DNA from: Geothrix sp. 21YS21S-2
GTDB taxonomy: Bacteria > Acidobacteriota > Holophagae > Holophagales > Holophagaceae
Length of the DNA: 64,000 nucleotides
Reading direction: 5' to 3'
NCBI RefSeq assembly: GCF_030846775.1
Contig: NZ_CP132910.1
Coordinates: 2,204,001 to 2,268,000 of the forward strand
The notes under the pieces were generated by a model that saw only the letters and a program-made list of their open reading frames with translations, was not told where the DNA came from and did no database searches. The position numbers were made by a program, and so were the translations under genes. This document shows, piece after piece, positions 48,684-58,940 of this stretch. Numbering within the stretch: position 1 is the first letter of the stretch; the number at the start of each line of letters is the position of its first letter.

Positions 48684-51176
48684 ATGTCCCCTGGACGGAT
48701 CGAGGTCGCCGGCAAGGCGATCCTGCTGTGCGCCACCCTCCATTTCGCCGGCCTAGCCCAGGGACCCGGCCCGGGCTACCGGCAGCCATCGCAGGCCATC
48801 CTCGACGTCATGCGGGCGCCCTCGGCTCCGGTCCCGTACCTCAACCCCACCCGCGACCGCATGCTGCTGGTGGCCTGGGAATCCTATCCCTCCATCGGCC
48901 GCGTCGCCGCGCCCTTCCTGCGCCTGGCGGGAGTGCGGGTGGAGCCGAGGAACCACAGCAGGCACGACACGCCCGGGGGCTACGGCATCACCCCCTCGGC
49001 CCGGAGCTACGACCTGATGCGGCTTCCCGACGGCGCCCCCATCCACGTGGACCTGCCCAAGGGGGGCTCCCCGGGAGGCCCGGTGTGGAGCGCCGACGGA
49101 CGGCGCTTCGCCTTCCACAACGTGGCCGATGAATCGGTGGAGCTGTGGGTGGGCGACGGCACCACCGGCGCCGTGCGCCGCGTTCCCGCGGCCAGGCTGA
49201 ACCCCATGCTCGGCGGCGAACTCCAGTGGATGCCCGACCAGAAGACCCTCCTGGTCAAGCTGGTGCCCGCCGGCCAGGGCGCGCCCCCTCCGAAGCCCGC
49301 GGTCCCCGCGGGGCCCAGCATCCAGGAGTCCATCGGCGGCAAGGGGCAGAGCAGCACCTACGAGAACCGCGACACGCTGGGCAGCGCCCACGACGAGGAC
49401 CTGTTCGACTACTACGGCACCTCCCAGGCGGCCCTGGTCGACGCGGAGACCGGCGCCGTCACCCCGCTGGGCAAGGCGGACCGCCTCCTGGAGCTGAGCC
49501 CTTCGCCCGACGGCGCCCATGTCCTGGTTTCGACCCTGCGCAAGCCCTATTCCTACGTCACGACCTTCGAGCGCTTCCCCCGCCAGGTCGAGGTCTGGGA
49601 CCTGGCCGGCCGGGCCGTCGCGGCCAGCCATCCCATCGCTTCCCTGCCCCTGGCCGACCGCGTTCCGGTCCATGGCGAGCCGATGGGACCCCGGGATTTC
49701 GCCTGGCGGGCCACGGACCCCGCCACCCTCACCTGGGCCGAGGCCCTGGACAGGGGCGACTGGGACGTGAAGGTCCCCCACCGGGACAAGGTCATGGTCC
49801 AGAGGGCCCCCTTCACCGCGCCCCCGGCGGAGGCCTTCCGCACCGAGCAGCGCTTCGCGGGCCTGGCGTGGGGCGAGCAGCCCGGACTCGCGCTCCTCTA
49901 CGAGTACGACAACAACCGCCACTGGTTCCGCGCCTTCATCGTCGATTTCGACAACCCGAAGAAGGCGCCCCGCCTGCTGTGGGACCTGTCCACCGACGAG
50001 CAGTATGCACACCCCGGAAACCCCGTCTGGCGCCAGCTGCCCAACGGGGCGGCGGTGCTGCGCCAGGAGGGCGATTCCATCTTCCTGTCGGGCATGGGCG
50101 CCTCCCCCGACGGGGAACGGCCCTTCCTCGACCGGCTCGATCTCGGGACCCTCAAGACGGAGCGGCTGTTCCGCAGCGGGAAGACCGAATTCGAGCGCTT
50201 CCTCGCCTTCACGGGCCCCGGGTCCAGGACCTTCCTGACCTGGCACCAGACGCCGGCCGACCCGCCCAACGCCTTCATCCGCACGCTGGGCGCCGCCTGC
50301 AAGGCCCCCGCAGGCGAGGCGGTCTTCGTTTCCAAGCGCTCGCCGTTCACCCACATTCCCGATCCCACTCCGGCGGTCCGGCAGATCAGGAAGCGCCTGG
50401 TGACCTACAAGCGGGCCGACGGCCTTGACCTGTCCTTCACCCTCTACACCCCTCCCGGCTACCAGGAGGGCACCCGCGTGCCCACCATCCTCTACGCCTA
50501 CCCGCTGGACTACGCCGATCCTTCCAAGGCCGGCCAGATCACGGGTTCCCAGTACACCTTCACCCGCCTGCGGGACTACCGGCTGCTGCTGATGGCCGGC
50601 TACGCCATCATCGACGACGCCTCCTTCCCCGTGGTGGGCGATCCGAAGAAGGCCTACGACACCTACCTGGAGCAGCTGGTGGCCGATGCCAAGGCCGCGG
50701 TGGACAAGGCGGTCGAACTGGGCGTGGCCGATCCCGCCCGCATCGGCGTCACCGGCCACAGCCACGGCGCCCTCATGACGGCCAACCTGGTGGCCCACTC
50801 CAGCCTGTTCCGGGCCGGCGTGGCCACCAGCGGCTCCTACAACAAGACCCTGACCCCCTTCGGCTTCCAGAGCGAGCGGCGGTCCGTGTGGGAGGCCCCG
50901 GAGGTGTACCGGCAGGTGTCCACCTTCTTCTTCGCCGACAAGGTGAAGACCCCCCTCCTCATCGTCCACGGCGCCGACGACGCCAACCCCGGCACCACGC
51001 CGCTCCAGGCCACGAAGCTGTTCGAGGCCATCCGCGGCAACGGCGGCACGACCCGGCTCGTCATGCTGCCCCACGAGCCGCACTGGTACACCGCGAGGGA
51101 ATCCAACGAGCATCTGGTCTATGAGATGCTCACCTGGTTCGACACCTACGTGAAGAACGCCCCGCCCCGCCCGTGA
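48684..51176 (+). CDS. Secreted S9 family serine peptidase (glutamyl endopeptidase-like)
   Basis: 830 residues. ATG 48684 has GAGG five bases upstream; the in-frame ATG at 48591 overlaps the tRNA terminator region. A signal peptide (about 10-25) is followed by a beta-propeller region and a C-terminal alpha/beta hydrolase: nucleophile in GHSHGA, Asp in HGADDANPGT and His in LPHEPHWYTARES. The blocks SGSYNKTLTPFGFQSERRSVWEA and HGADDANPGT closely match chloroplast-type glutamyl endopeptidase (S9D), so cleavage after Glu is the best guess. DPP-IV-like activity is the alternative. Confidence 0.85.
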   Translation: MSPGRIEVAGKAILLCATLHFAGLAQGPGPGYRQPSQAILDVMRAPSAPVPYLNPTRDRMLLVAWESYPSIGRVAAPFLRLAGVRVEPRNHSRHDTPGGYGITPSARSYDLMRLPDGAPIHVDLPKGGSPGGPVWSADGRRFAFHNVADESVELWVGDGTTGAVRRVPAARLNPMLGGELQWMPDQKTLLVKLVPAGQGAPPPKPAVPAGPSIQESIGGKGQSSTYENRDTLGSAHDEDLFDYYGTSQAALVDAETGAVTPLGKADRLLELSPSPDGAHVLVSTLRKPYSYVTTFERFPRQVEVWDLAGRAVAASHPIASLPLADRVPVHGEPMGPRDFAWRATDPATLTWAEALDRGDWDVKVPHRDKVMVQRAPFTAPPAEAFRTEQRFAGLAWGEQPGLALLYEYDNNRHWFRAFIVDFDNPKKAPRLLWDLSTDEQYAHPGNPVWRQLPNGAAVLRQEGDSIFLSGMGASPDGERPFLDRLDLGTLKTERLFRSGKTEFERFLAFTGPGSRTFLTWHQTPADPPNAFIRTLGAACKAPAGEAVFVSKRSPFTHIPDPTPAVRQIRKRLVTYKRADGLDLSFTLYTPPGYQEGTRVPTILYAYPLDYADPSKAGQITGSQYTFTRLRDYRLLLMAGYAIIDDASFPVVGDPKKAYDTYLEQLVADAKAAVDKAVELGVADPARIGVTGHSHGALMTANLVAHSSLFRAGVATSGSYNKTLTPFGFQSERRSVWEAPEVYRQVSTFFFADKVKTPLLIVHGADDANPGTTPLQATKLFEAIRGNGGTTRLVMLPHEPHWYTARESNEHLVYEMLTWFDTYVKNAPPRP

Positions 51177-51190
51177 AGGGGGACCCGTCC

Positions 51191-51208
51191 CGGCGCCCCA
51201 GGGCGCCG
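51191..51208 (+). terminator. Possible terminator hairpin after peptidase gene
   Basis: CGGCGCCC and GGGCGCCG form a strong palindrome directly after the peptidase stop and 26 bases before marC. Only GCGTTTCC follows, so it may act as pause or partial terminator. Confidence 0.4.
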
Positions 51209-51233
51209 GGGCGTTTCCGCGCTAGAATCGCCC

Positions 51234-51896
51234 ATGTTCCACCTGCGCCCCTTCCCCACCCTGGCCTTCGCCCTGGGGGTCTTCACCTCCCTGTTCTCGG
51301 TGATCAACCCCACCAGCGCCGCCGTCATCTTCTCCGGCCTCACCGCCGGCTGGGACCGCGCCAAGGTGCGCCAGACCGCCTTCCGGGCCAGCCTCACCGC
51401 CACCTGCGTCATGGTGGGGTTCGCGCTCCTGGGCAAGGTGGTCTTCGGGGTCTTCGGCTTCACCGCCCTGGCCATGCGGTTCGTGGGCGGCATCCTCGTG
51501 ATGTATTCCGCGATGGGCATGCTCTACGGCGAGGACCCCCACCTCAAGGACGCCACCCACGAGAAGCCCAAGTCCTCCGACATCGCCGTCATCCCCCTGG
51601 GCATCCCCATGCTGGCCGGCCCCGGCACCATCTCGACGGTGATGGGCTTCATCGCCGGCCTGAGCATCTCCGAGGCCCTGGTGCTGCTGGCCGCGATCCT
51701 GGTGAACGGATGGCTGATCCACCTCTTCCTCCTGCAGGCGCGTTGGATCACGGACCGGCTGGGGAGCACGGGGACGAAGATCGTCACGAAGCTGATGGGC
51801 CTGATCCTGGCCGCCGTGGCCATGCAGTTCCTCATCAACGGGGTGAAGGAGGTGGCGGCGGAGATCCGGAATCCGGGGGTGGCGGCGGAACCCTGA
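51234..51896 (+). CDS. MarC family membrane protein
   Basis: 220 residues with six hydrophobic segments. The family signature is clear in SVINPTSAAVIF, GGILVMYSAMGML and IPLGIPMLAGPGTISTVMGF. MarC (UPF0056) proteins are inner-membrane proteins once tied to multiple antibiotic resistance; the transported substrate is unknown. No Shine-Dalgarno stands out. Confidence 0.88.
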   Translation: MFHLRPFPTLAFALGVFTSLFSVINPTSAAVIFSGLTAGWDRAKVRQTAFRASLTATCVMVGFALLGKVVFGVFGFTALAMRFVGGILVMYSAMGMLYGEDPHLKDATHEKPKSSDIAVIPLGIPMLAGPGTISTVMGFIAGLSISEALVLLAAILVNGWLIHLFLLQARWITDRLGSTGTKIVTKLMGLILAAVAMQFLINGVKEVAAEIRNPGVAAEP

Positions 51897-51911
51897 TCGC
51901 GGGGCGCCGAA

Positions 51912-52874
<963 letters not shown>

Positions 52875-52964
52875 GGGAATCCTCTGCGGAAGTTCTGGAA
52901 CCAGAATACACAAGGCGCCAAGGGGCCCAGGGGAGGGGCCCAGGGATCAATTAGTAGATTATTG

Positions 52965-52993
52965 GATATAAATTGAATTGAGCAACTCATCAA
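52965..52993 (-). promoter_or_regulatory. Probable cysE promoter
   Basis: Minus-strand TTGATG (52993-52988), a 17-base spacer and TATATC (52970-52965) give a good sigma-70 promoter in an AT-rich patch. The expected start near 52958 gives a leader of about 85 bases. Confidence 0.45.
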
Positions 52994-53054
52994 GCCAAGA
53001 ATGCCTTCAGCAGATAAATTGTTCCCAACCCCTCGCCAGCTTTTCTCCAAATCC

Positions 53055-53060
53055 TATAAT
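53055..53060 (+). promoter_or_regulatory. -10 box of small secreted protein gene
   Basis: A perfect TATAAT at 53055-53060, about 50 bases before the ATG. A convincing -35 hexamer at 16-18 bases upstream was not seen. Confidence 0.4.
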
Positions 53061-53109
53061 CTTCTCATACAGTCCCGACCCAGGACCCTGACCGATTCCA
53101 GGAGGAACC

Positions 53110-53355
53110 ATGCCCATGCGCGAAGGGTGGCTGATGCTTTGCCTGGCCACCGCCTGGATGTTCCAGCCCCAGCGTGCGGACGCCCCGCCCTGGACGGCCC
53201 TGCGGCCCGCGGCCCCGCAACGCCCGGTGGCCCTGACCCAGGAAGGGCCGCCCCCGCGTCCGGGCAAGCCCGGCGAGGCCTACCGCCTGGTCCGCCCCGG
53301 CCAGCCGGAGCCCCCCCGGGGACTGCCCGGCCTGCCCGCGGGCTTCCGGTTCTGA
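53110..53355 (+). CDS. Small proline-rich secreted protein
   Basis: 81 residues. An ideal AGGAGG lies 4 bases before the ATG. A signal peptide (1-23, cleaved near RADA) precedes a Pro/Arg/Gly-rich mature part without Cys. No family recognised. The strong translation signals and the TATAAT upstream support a real gene. It is convergent with the kinase-like gene. Confidence 0.7.
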   Translation: MPMREGWLMLCLATAWMFQPQRADAPPWTALRPAAPQRPVALTQEGPPPRPGKPGEAYRLVRPGQPEPPRGLPGLPAGFRF

Positions 53356-53356
53356 G

Positions 53357-54058
53357 TCAGCCCTTCCAGGCGCTCAGGACGTAGGCATGGATGGCGGCGG
53401 CCACCTGGCGGGCGGTGTGGCGCTCGTTGTTGAACACCGCGTCGTAGTGGACGGGGTCGGCGATGTCGGCGCCCAGGCGCTCCTGGATGTACTGTTCCCG
53501 CAGCCTCGACTCGTCCCGGATGAGGTGTTCGGCCTCGGCCCGGGTTCCCCCCATGCGGCGCACCAGGGAGTCCACCCGCCACGCGTGGCTGGCGTCCAGC
53601 CTGAAATGGAAGGCATTGTCCAGGCTCCGGCAGAGCACGGCCCCGCCGCGCCCGACGATGATGGCGTTGCCCTGGCGGGCGACCTTCAGGACCGTCTCGG
53701 CCACCTTGTCGAACAGCTCGTCGTGGGTGACCCCGCCCCTGGGACGGAAGCCGAAGGCCTCCAGGCTCCGGGTGGCGTCCCCCAGGTCGTCCAGGAGGCT
53801 CTTGGCGATGCCCTCATCCTGGGCAACCTTGTCCAGGAGGGCCTTGTCCCAGATGCTCCAGGGCTCGCCCGCGCTCCCGGTGAACAGCTCCTGCACGCGC
53901 TGGGCCACCGCGAAGGCCTCGCAGCCGTAGGCCCGGGAAAGCGTGACGACGGGTCCCGGCCGGGCCTTCACGGGAGCCTGGCCCCGCCGCTCCTGGATGG
54001 CCACCCACCCCGACAGGCGCTCCTGCACGCTGGCAGGCAGGTTCGTTCCGGACGTCAT
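53357..54058 (-). CDS. Cytidylate kinase-like family protein
   Basis: 233 residues. GGAGG lies 7 bases before ATG 54058. It shows the family pattern TLSRAYGCEAFAVAQRVQELF in place of a classical P-loop, then NAIIVGRGGAVLC, FHFRLDA and the lid/core segment RDESRLREQYIQERLGADIADP with YDAVFNN. The family (PF13189-like) is related to CMP kinase but generally uncharacterised. Substrate unknown. Transcribed after the diguanylate cyclase. Confidence 0.8.
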   Translation of the reverse strand: MTSGTNLPASVQERLSGWVAIQERRGQAPVKARPGPVVTLSRAYGCEAFAVAQRVQELFTGSAGEPWSIWDKALLDKVAQDEGIAKSLLDDLGDATRSLEAFGFRPRGGVTHDELFDKVAETVLKVARQGNAIIVGRGGAVLCRSLDNAFHFRLDASHAWRVDSLVRRMGGTRAEAEHLIRDESRLREQYIQERLGADIADPVHYDAVFNNERHTARQVAAAIHAYVLSAWKG

Positions 54059-54117
54059 GGCGCACCTCCCGGGGATGCCGGCCCAAGCATGGAAGGAATC
54101 ACCGCAATTATAGGTCC

Positions 54118-55299
54118 CTACGACCCGCCATCCACCTCCACGCGGTTCCGGCCGGCCTTCTTGGCCCGGTAGAGGGCCGCGTCGCTGCGCGCCAGGAGGT
54201 CCTCCAGGGGATCCCGCGCCTGGGCCTGGCTGGAGGCGAGCCCCACGCTGACGGTGTAGGGCACCGTGACGCCACCGGCGTGGGCGACCTCCTCGCGGAT
54301 GCGCTCGGCCACGTGGAGGCCCTCGGCCAGGGAGGAATTGGGCAGGAGGAGGACGAACTCCTCCCCGCCGTACCGGCAGTGGAGGTCGAATTCCCGGATC
54401 GTGCGGCGCAGCACCTCGGCCAGATGCTGGATCACGAGGTCCCCCGCGGCGTGGCCGTGCCGGTCGTTGACGGCCTTGAAGTGGTCGATGTCGATGAACA
54501 GGACGGAGGCCTCCAGGCCGTACCGCTGGTGGTAGGCCAGGACGCGGGCGGCCTGGGACGTGAAGGTCCGCCGGTTGGAAAGGCCCGTGAGGGAGTCCTG
54601 GGTGGCCAGCTCCCGGAGCTCGCGGTCCGCGTCCTCCTTGGCGATGAGCAGGACCACCGCCCCCCCGACCACCATCATGAGGATCAGGAGGAAGAAGGTG
54701 AGGCTCTGCACCAGGCCGGTGGAGAACAGGTTGAAGGTGCTGTCCAGGGTGGCCAGGACGGCCCGCACCCCCAGGACCCCGATGAAGACGAGGTTGCCGG
54801 TGCCCAGGACCCGGCGGAACGCCGATTCCCGGGGATCCGTGACGAAGAGGATCGAGGGGATCGCCATGCACAGCCCCACCCCCAGCGACGTGGCCGCCAT
54901 GCGGTAGCCGGGGGCGCCCAGGGCGAGGGTCACCAGGTTCATGAGCAGGAGGCCCGAAGCGGAAAGGACGAGGTGGACCCGGCGCGCGGTGGGCCTCTCG
55001 ATGCGGGCCAGTTCCAGCGCCACCATGGATTCCAGGAAGAAGCCGGCCAGGAGCAGGTTGTTGGCGGCCAGGACGGCGAGGATGCCGGGCAGCACCTCCC
55101 GCTGGAGCATCAGGAGCCAGGCCAGGGACTGCAGGAGCCGGGCCAGGGCATAGCAGTGCAGCGGATGCCGGTGCCCGGATTCGGCCGTGAACCACTCGAA
55201 CAGGAAGATCAGCGCCGCCATGGCGGCGTTTCCCGTGAAGAGCAGCACCAGGACGGTTCGGACATCCAGGGCGAAGATGGCCGCAAGCGGCGGGGTCAT
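54118..55299 (-). CDS. Membrane-bound diguanylate cyclase (GGDEF)
   Basis: 393 residues. About seven N-terminal membrane helices (8-225) form a sensory input domain without a recognised name. The GGDEF domain (about 232-390) begins TQDSLTGLSNRRTF, has the metal-binding FIDIDHFKAVND and the active-site motif GGEEF. The inhibitory I-site RxxD (REFD) lies exactly five residues before GGEEF, so product inhibition is expected. It makes c-di-GMP, for which PilZ (8535) and MshEN (23450) proteins in this window are candidate receptors. Confidence 0.93.
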   Translation of the reverse strand: MTPPLAAIFALDVRTVLVLLFTGNAAMAALIFLFEWFTAESGHRHPLHCYALARLLQSLAWLLMLQREVLPGILAVLAANNLLLAGFFLESMVALELARIERPTARRVHLVLSASGLLLMNLVTLALGAPGYRMAATSLGVGLCMAIPSILFVTDPRESAFRRVLGTGNLVFIGVLGVRAVLATLDSTFNLFSTGLVQSLTFFLLILMMVVGGAVVLLIAKEDADRELRELATQDSLTGLSNRRTFTSQAARVLAYHQRYGLEASVLFIDIDHFKAVNDRHGHAAGDLVIQHLAEVLRRTIREFDLHCRYGGEEFVLLLPNSSLAEGLHVAERIREEVAHAGGVTVPYTVSVGLASSQAQARDPLEDLLARSDAALYRAKKAGRNRVEVDGGS

Positions 55300-55523
55300 G
55301 GGGTTCCTGTGGGGGGCCGGCCTTCACCCGGGGAAAGTGTTCAATATTCGAATAGACGACGATTCCCGTCAATGGATAGTGGGTTCGTCAGGTAAAAAAG
55401 ATAGATTATTATTATTTAATCACCATTCCGTCCAATGCCCGGTTCCACGCGCCGTGAATTTCTCAAGGTGTTAGGCTTATCCCGAAATGAAGCTTACAAC
55501 CGACCTTGTTTCCGGAGCCGACC

Positions 55524-56435
55524 ATGGTGTTCATCGCAGTGCTTCTCTTCATCGCCGGCTTCGTGGCCTGGCGGGCCAAGGCCCAGATGGGCTTCCCCAT
55601 GTCCCAGCGGCTGGGTCTTCTCCACATCGTGGCCTGGGTCGCGGGGGCGGTCCTGCTGGTGGCGTCCATGGCCAAGATCGTGGATCCCGGCCAGGCGGGG
55701 GTGGTGATCCTCTTCGGCAAGGTCAAGGATGACGCGCTTCCCTCGGGCCTCCACTTCATCAACCCCTTCTCCGAAGTGCAGACCATGGAGGTGCGCACCC
55801 GCAACTACACCATGTCGGGCATCGGCGACGAGGGCCAGAAGAAGGGCGACGACGCCATTCCCGTGATCACCTCCGACGGCCTCACCGTCAAGCTGGACGT
55901 CTCCGTCTTCTACCACCTGGAGCAGGAGAAGGTCCCCGCCATCTACAGGCAGATCGGACCCGACGTGGAGGGCATCATCATCCGCGGCCAGATCCGCACC
56001 TCGCTGCGGGATTCGGCCGCGGGCCTCACCGCCACCGAGCTCTACACCTCGCACCGCCAGGGCTTCGTGGACAACGTGAGCAAGACCCTGAAGACGGCCT
56101 TCGCCGAGCGCGGCATCATCCTCGAGCAGATGCTGCTCCGGAACGTCCTCCTTCCGGACCAGATCACCAAGGCCATCAACGACAAGATCGCCGCGGACCA
56201 GGAGGCCCAGAAGATGACCTTCGTCCTCCAGAAGGAGAAGCAGGAGGCGGAACGCAAGCGCATCGAGGCCGAGGGCCAGGCCCGCGCCCAGCAGATCGTG
56301 TCGGCCTCCCTCACGCCGCAGATCCTGGAGTACCAGCGCATCCAGGCCCTGCGCTACGTCGGGGAGAAGGGCAACCTGATCATCACGGGCGGCGGCGGCG
56401 CCACGCCCCTGATCCAGATGCCTTCGAAGAAGTAG
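55524..56435 (+). CDS. SPFH/prohibitin-family membrane protein
   Basis: 303 residues. ATG 55524 has CGGAG 6 bases upstream. Two N-terminal helices (about 2-15 and 32-50), then the band-7 domain (IVDPGQAGVVILFGKVKDDALPSGLHF, VRTRNYTMSG, ITSDGLTVKLDVSVFYHL) and an Ala/Glu/Lys-rich coiled coil (about 220-270). Such proteins scaffold membrane microdomains and modulate proteases such as FtsH. Convergent with hisD, one base apart. Confidence 0.9.
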   Translation: MVFIAVLLFIAGFVAWRAKAQMGFPMSQRLGLLHIVAWVAGAVLLVASMAKIVDPGQAGVVILFGKVKDDALPSGLHFINPFSEVQTMEVRTRNYTMSGIGDEGQKKGDDAIPVITSDGLTVKLDVSVFYHLEQEKVPAIYRQIGPDVEGIIIRGQIRTSLRDSAAGLTATELYTSHRQGFVDNVSKTLKTAFAERGIILEQMLLRNVLLPDQITKAINDKIAADQEAQKMTFVLQKEKQEAERKRIEAEGQARAQQIVSASLTPQILEYQRIQALRYVGEKGNLIITGGGGATPLIQMPSKK

Positions 56436-56436
56436 G

Positions 56437-57678
56437 CTACCCCCTCATTCTCGCCGAGACCGCATGCGCCGCCAAGCCTTCCGCCCGGGCCAGGGCCGCG
56501 GCCTGGGCGGCCAGGGGGGCCCGGCCTTCCGGGAGCGTCCGCTGCCAGGTGAGGATCTTCAGGAAGGTGGCCACCGAGACCCCGCCCGTGAACCGCGCGG
56601 CGCCCGAGGTGGGCAGGATGTGGTTGGTGCCGCTTCCGTAGTCCCCGAAAACCTCCGCGGCGTCCTCGCCCACGAAGAGGCTGCCGTAGCTGCGGAAGCG
56701 GCCTTCCAGGGCCTCGGCCCTGGCGCCCTGGAGCTCCAGGTGCTCGGGTGCGAGGGCGTCGGCCAGGGCCACGGCCTCGGCGTCGCCGGCCAGCACCACG
56801 GCGAAGCCGTTGCGCAGGCTGTCCCGGGCTGGGGAGTCCGGAGGCAGGGCCGCCAGCTGGGTCTTCAGCTCTCCGTTCACCTGGGGGATCAGGGCGGGGT
56901 CGAAGACGGCCAGGAGAGGCCTGGCGTCGGGGTCGTGCTCGGCCTGGGCCAGGAGGTCGGCGGCGATCCAGGCGGGGCGGGCCCCCGGGGAGGCGATGAC
57001 GAGCAGTTCGCTGGGACCCGCGGGGAAGTCGATGCCCACGTCGCCGTACAGCAGCCGCTTGGCGCCGGTGACAAAGCGGTTGCCGGGGCCCACCACCAGG
57101 TCGGCCCGGGGGACCCCCGCCAGGCCCCAGGCCACGGCGGCCATGCCGTGCACGCCGCCCAGGTCGAAGACCCGGTCCGCGCCGGCCAGCGCCGCCGCCG
57201 CGAGGGTGACGGGGTGGAGGCGGGGGCTGAGGACGATGACCTCCTCGACGCCCGCCACCCGCGCGGGGACGACGCCCATGAGCACGGAGCTGGGCAGCGG
57301 GTAGCGCCCTCCGGGCGCGTAGCACGCGGCGCGGCGCACCGGGAGGACCCGCTGGCCCAGCACCATGCCGTCCACCTCGGTGCTGAAGTCCCGGAAGGTC
57401 TCCTTCTGGGCCCTGGCGAACACCTCCACGCGGCGGATGGCCTCCACCAGGTGGCCGCGCAGTTCGGGGTGGAGCTTGTCCGGGGCCTCCCTGACCTTGA
57501 CGGGGTCCACCTCGAAGGGGCCGCCCTTGAAGCCGTCCAGCTTGCGGGCCCAGCCGAACACGGCCTCGTTGCCGCGCTTGCGGATGTCGTCGAGGATGGT
57601 CCCCACCTCGGGGGGGACCGGCGGGAACACGGTCCCCGCCTGGTCCATGGCCTTGGCGAAGGAGAGGGTCTTCAGCAT
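56437..57678 (-). CDS. hisD: Histidinol dehydrogenase
   Basis: 413 residues. It catalyses the last two steps of histidine synthesis (histidinol to histidine, NAD, Zn). Motifs: YAPGGRYPLPSSVLM, GPGNRFVTGAKRLLYGDVGIDFPAGPSELLVIA, DLLAQAEHDPDA, APEHLEL and GSGTNHILPTSGAARF. The start ATG overlaps the stop of the hisAIE gene by 7 bases. It is the last gene of the operon. Confidence 0.97.
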   Translation of the reverse strand: MLKTLSFAKAMDQAGTVFPPVPPEVGTILDDIRKRGNEAVFGWARKLDGFKGGPFEVDPVKVREAPDKLHPELRGHLVEAIRRVEVFARAQKETFRDFSTEVDGMVLGQRVLPVRRAACYAPGGRYPLPSSVLMGVVPARVAGVEEVIVLSPRLHPVTLAAAALAGADRVFDLGGVHGMAAVAWGLAGVPRADLVVGPGNRFVTGAKRLLYGDVGIDFPAGPSELLVIASPGARPAWIAADLLAQAEHDPDARPLLAVFDPALIPQVNGELKTQLAALPPDSPARDSLRNGFAVVLAGDAEAVALADALAPEHLELQGARAEALEGRFRSYGSLFVGEDAAEVFGDYGSGTNHILPTSGAARFTGGVSVATFLKILTWQRTLPEGRAPLAAQAAALARAEGLAAHAVSARMRG

Positions 57679-58940
57679 GCGGGAGCTCCTTTGGCGTTGC
57701 CGGGCTTGCGGGTGTCGGTGGTGGCGCGGCGCTCCAGTTCGCGGAGCACCTGCTCCATGCGCACCCCTCCCTGGGTGAGGCGGACCATGAGAAAGTAGAG
57801 CAGGTCTGCCCCCTCCCACACCAGATCGTCCTGGGTGGCGGCCCCGGCCACTTCGGCGGCCTCCTCCAGGAGCTTGGCGCCCAGGAGGCCCTCCTCCCGG
57901 AAGAGGCGCGCCGTGTAGCTGCCCGGCGCCGCGCTCTCCAGGCGGGAGCGCAGGGTGGCTTCGAGATCGTCCAGGGCGAACTCGGACCGGCCGAAGCAGG
58001 TGCCGGCCCCGGTGTGGCAGGTGGGCCCGTCCTGGCGCACCACGAAGCGCAGGGTGTCCCGGTCGCAGTCGGCCTCCACGCGCAGGAGCTCCTGGCCGTG
58101 GCCGCTCCGCTCCCCTTTCTCCCAGCGTTCCTGGCGGGAGCGGGACCAGTAGACGCCCCTGCCCTTTTCCAGGGCCTCCTTCAGGCACGCCGGGTTCTCG
58201 TACGCCACCATGCGCAGCCTCCCGGCCTCGTCCATGACGGCCGCGGGGATCAGGCCGCCCTGCTTGTCCCAGTCCAGGCAGGCCAGGAAGGCCTCGGCGG
58301 GGTCCAGGAGGCCCTTGTAGAGGGCCATGCCCACCTGGGCGTCCAGGCCCAGGCGATCGAGGGCGGCCACGTCCTCCACCGTCGTGACGCCGCCGGCGTA
58401 GACGATGGGCAGCTTCGTGGCGGCCCGGGCGGCCCGGGCGGCCTCCCAGTCCAGGCCCTCGAGGCGGCCCTCCTTGTCCACCACGGTCATGAGGAAGCCC
58501 CCGCAGAAGGGATCCAGGCGCCGCAGGCGGTCCAGGGGCGCCTCGGCCTCGTCCTCCATCCAGCCCCTGGACTGGAGCTTTCCGGCCCGCTGGTCCACGG
58601 CCACCAGGGTGCGCTCGCGGGGGAGCCTGCGCAGCAGCTCCTCGGAGGCGGCGGTGCCCAGGATGATGGAGGCCGCGCCCGCACGCAGCAGCTCATGGGC
58701 GCGCTCCGCGGTGCGCACGCCGCCGCCCACGCGGCAGCGGGCCACGCCGCAGAGCTCTTTCACCAGGGCCAGGTTGTCGCCCCTGCCCATGGCGGCGTCC
58801 AGGTCGATGACGGCCAGGTCGCCGTAGACCCGCCAGCGCCGGGCCAGGCCCAGGACGTCCTCCACCTCCAGGACCTTGGTGCGGCCCCCCACCAGCTGCA
58901 CGGCCTTGCCGTCCATGAGATCGATGCTGGGGATCAGCAT
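57672..58940 (-). CDS. hisAIE: HisA-HisI-HisE trifunctional fusion
   Basis: 422 residues covering three enzymes. Residues 1-225 are HisA ([17 protein letters not shown] with the first Asp, GGGVRTAERA, VAVDQRAGKLQSRGW, YAGGVTTVEDVAAL). Residues 226-330 are HisI, phosphoribosyl-AMP cyclohydrolase (YWSRSRQERWEKGERSGH, ADCDRDT, CHTGAGTCF). Residues 335-422 are HisE, phosphoribosyl-ATP pyrophosphatase (FREEGLLGAKLLEEAAEVAG, EGADLLYFLMV). HisIE fusions are common, but a HisA joined in front of HisIE is unusual. The start overlaps hisF by 7 bases and hisD overlaps its end. Confidence 0.95.
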   Translation of the reverse strand: MLIPSIDLMDGKAVQLVGGRTKVLEVEDVLGLARRWRVYGDLAVIDLDAAMGRGDNLALVKELCGVARCRVGGGVRTAERAHELLRAGAASIILGTAASEELLRRLPRERTLVAVDQRAGKLQSRGWMEDEAEAPLDRLRRLDPFCGGFLMTVVDKEGRLEGLDWEAARAARAATKLPIVYAGGVTTVEDVAALDRLGLDAQVGMALYKGLLDPAEAFLACLDWDKQGGLIPAAVMDEAGRLRMVAYENPACLKEALEKGRGVYWSRSRQERWEKGERSGHGQELLRVEADCDRDTLRFVVRQDGPTCHTGAGTCFGRSEFALDDLEATLRSRLESAAPGSYTARLFREEGLLGAKLLEEAAEVAGAATQDDLVWEGADLLYFLMVRLTQGGVRMEQVLRELERRATTDTRKPGNAKGAPAC

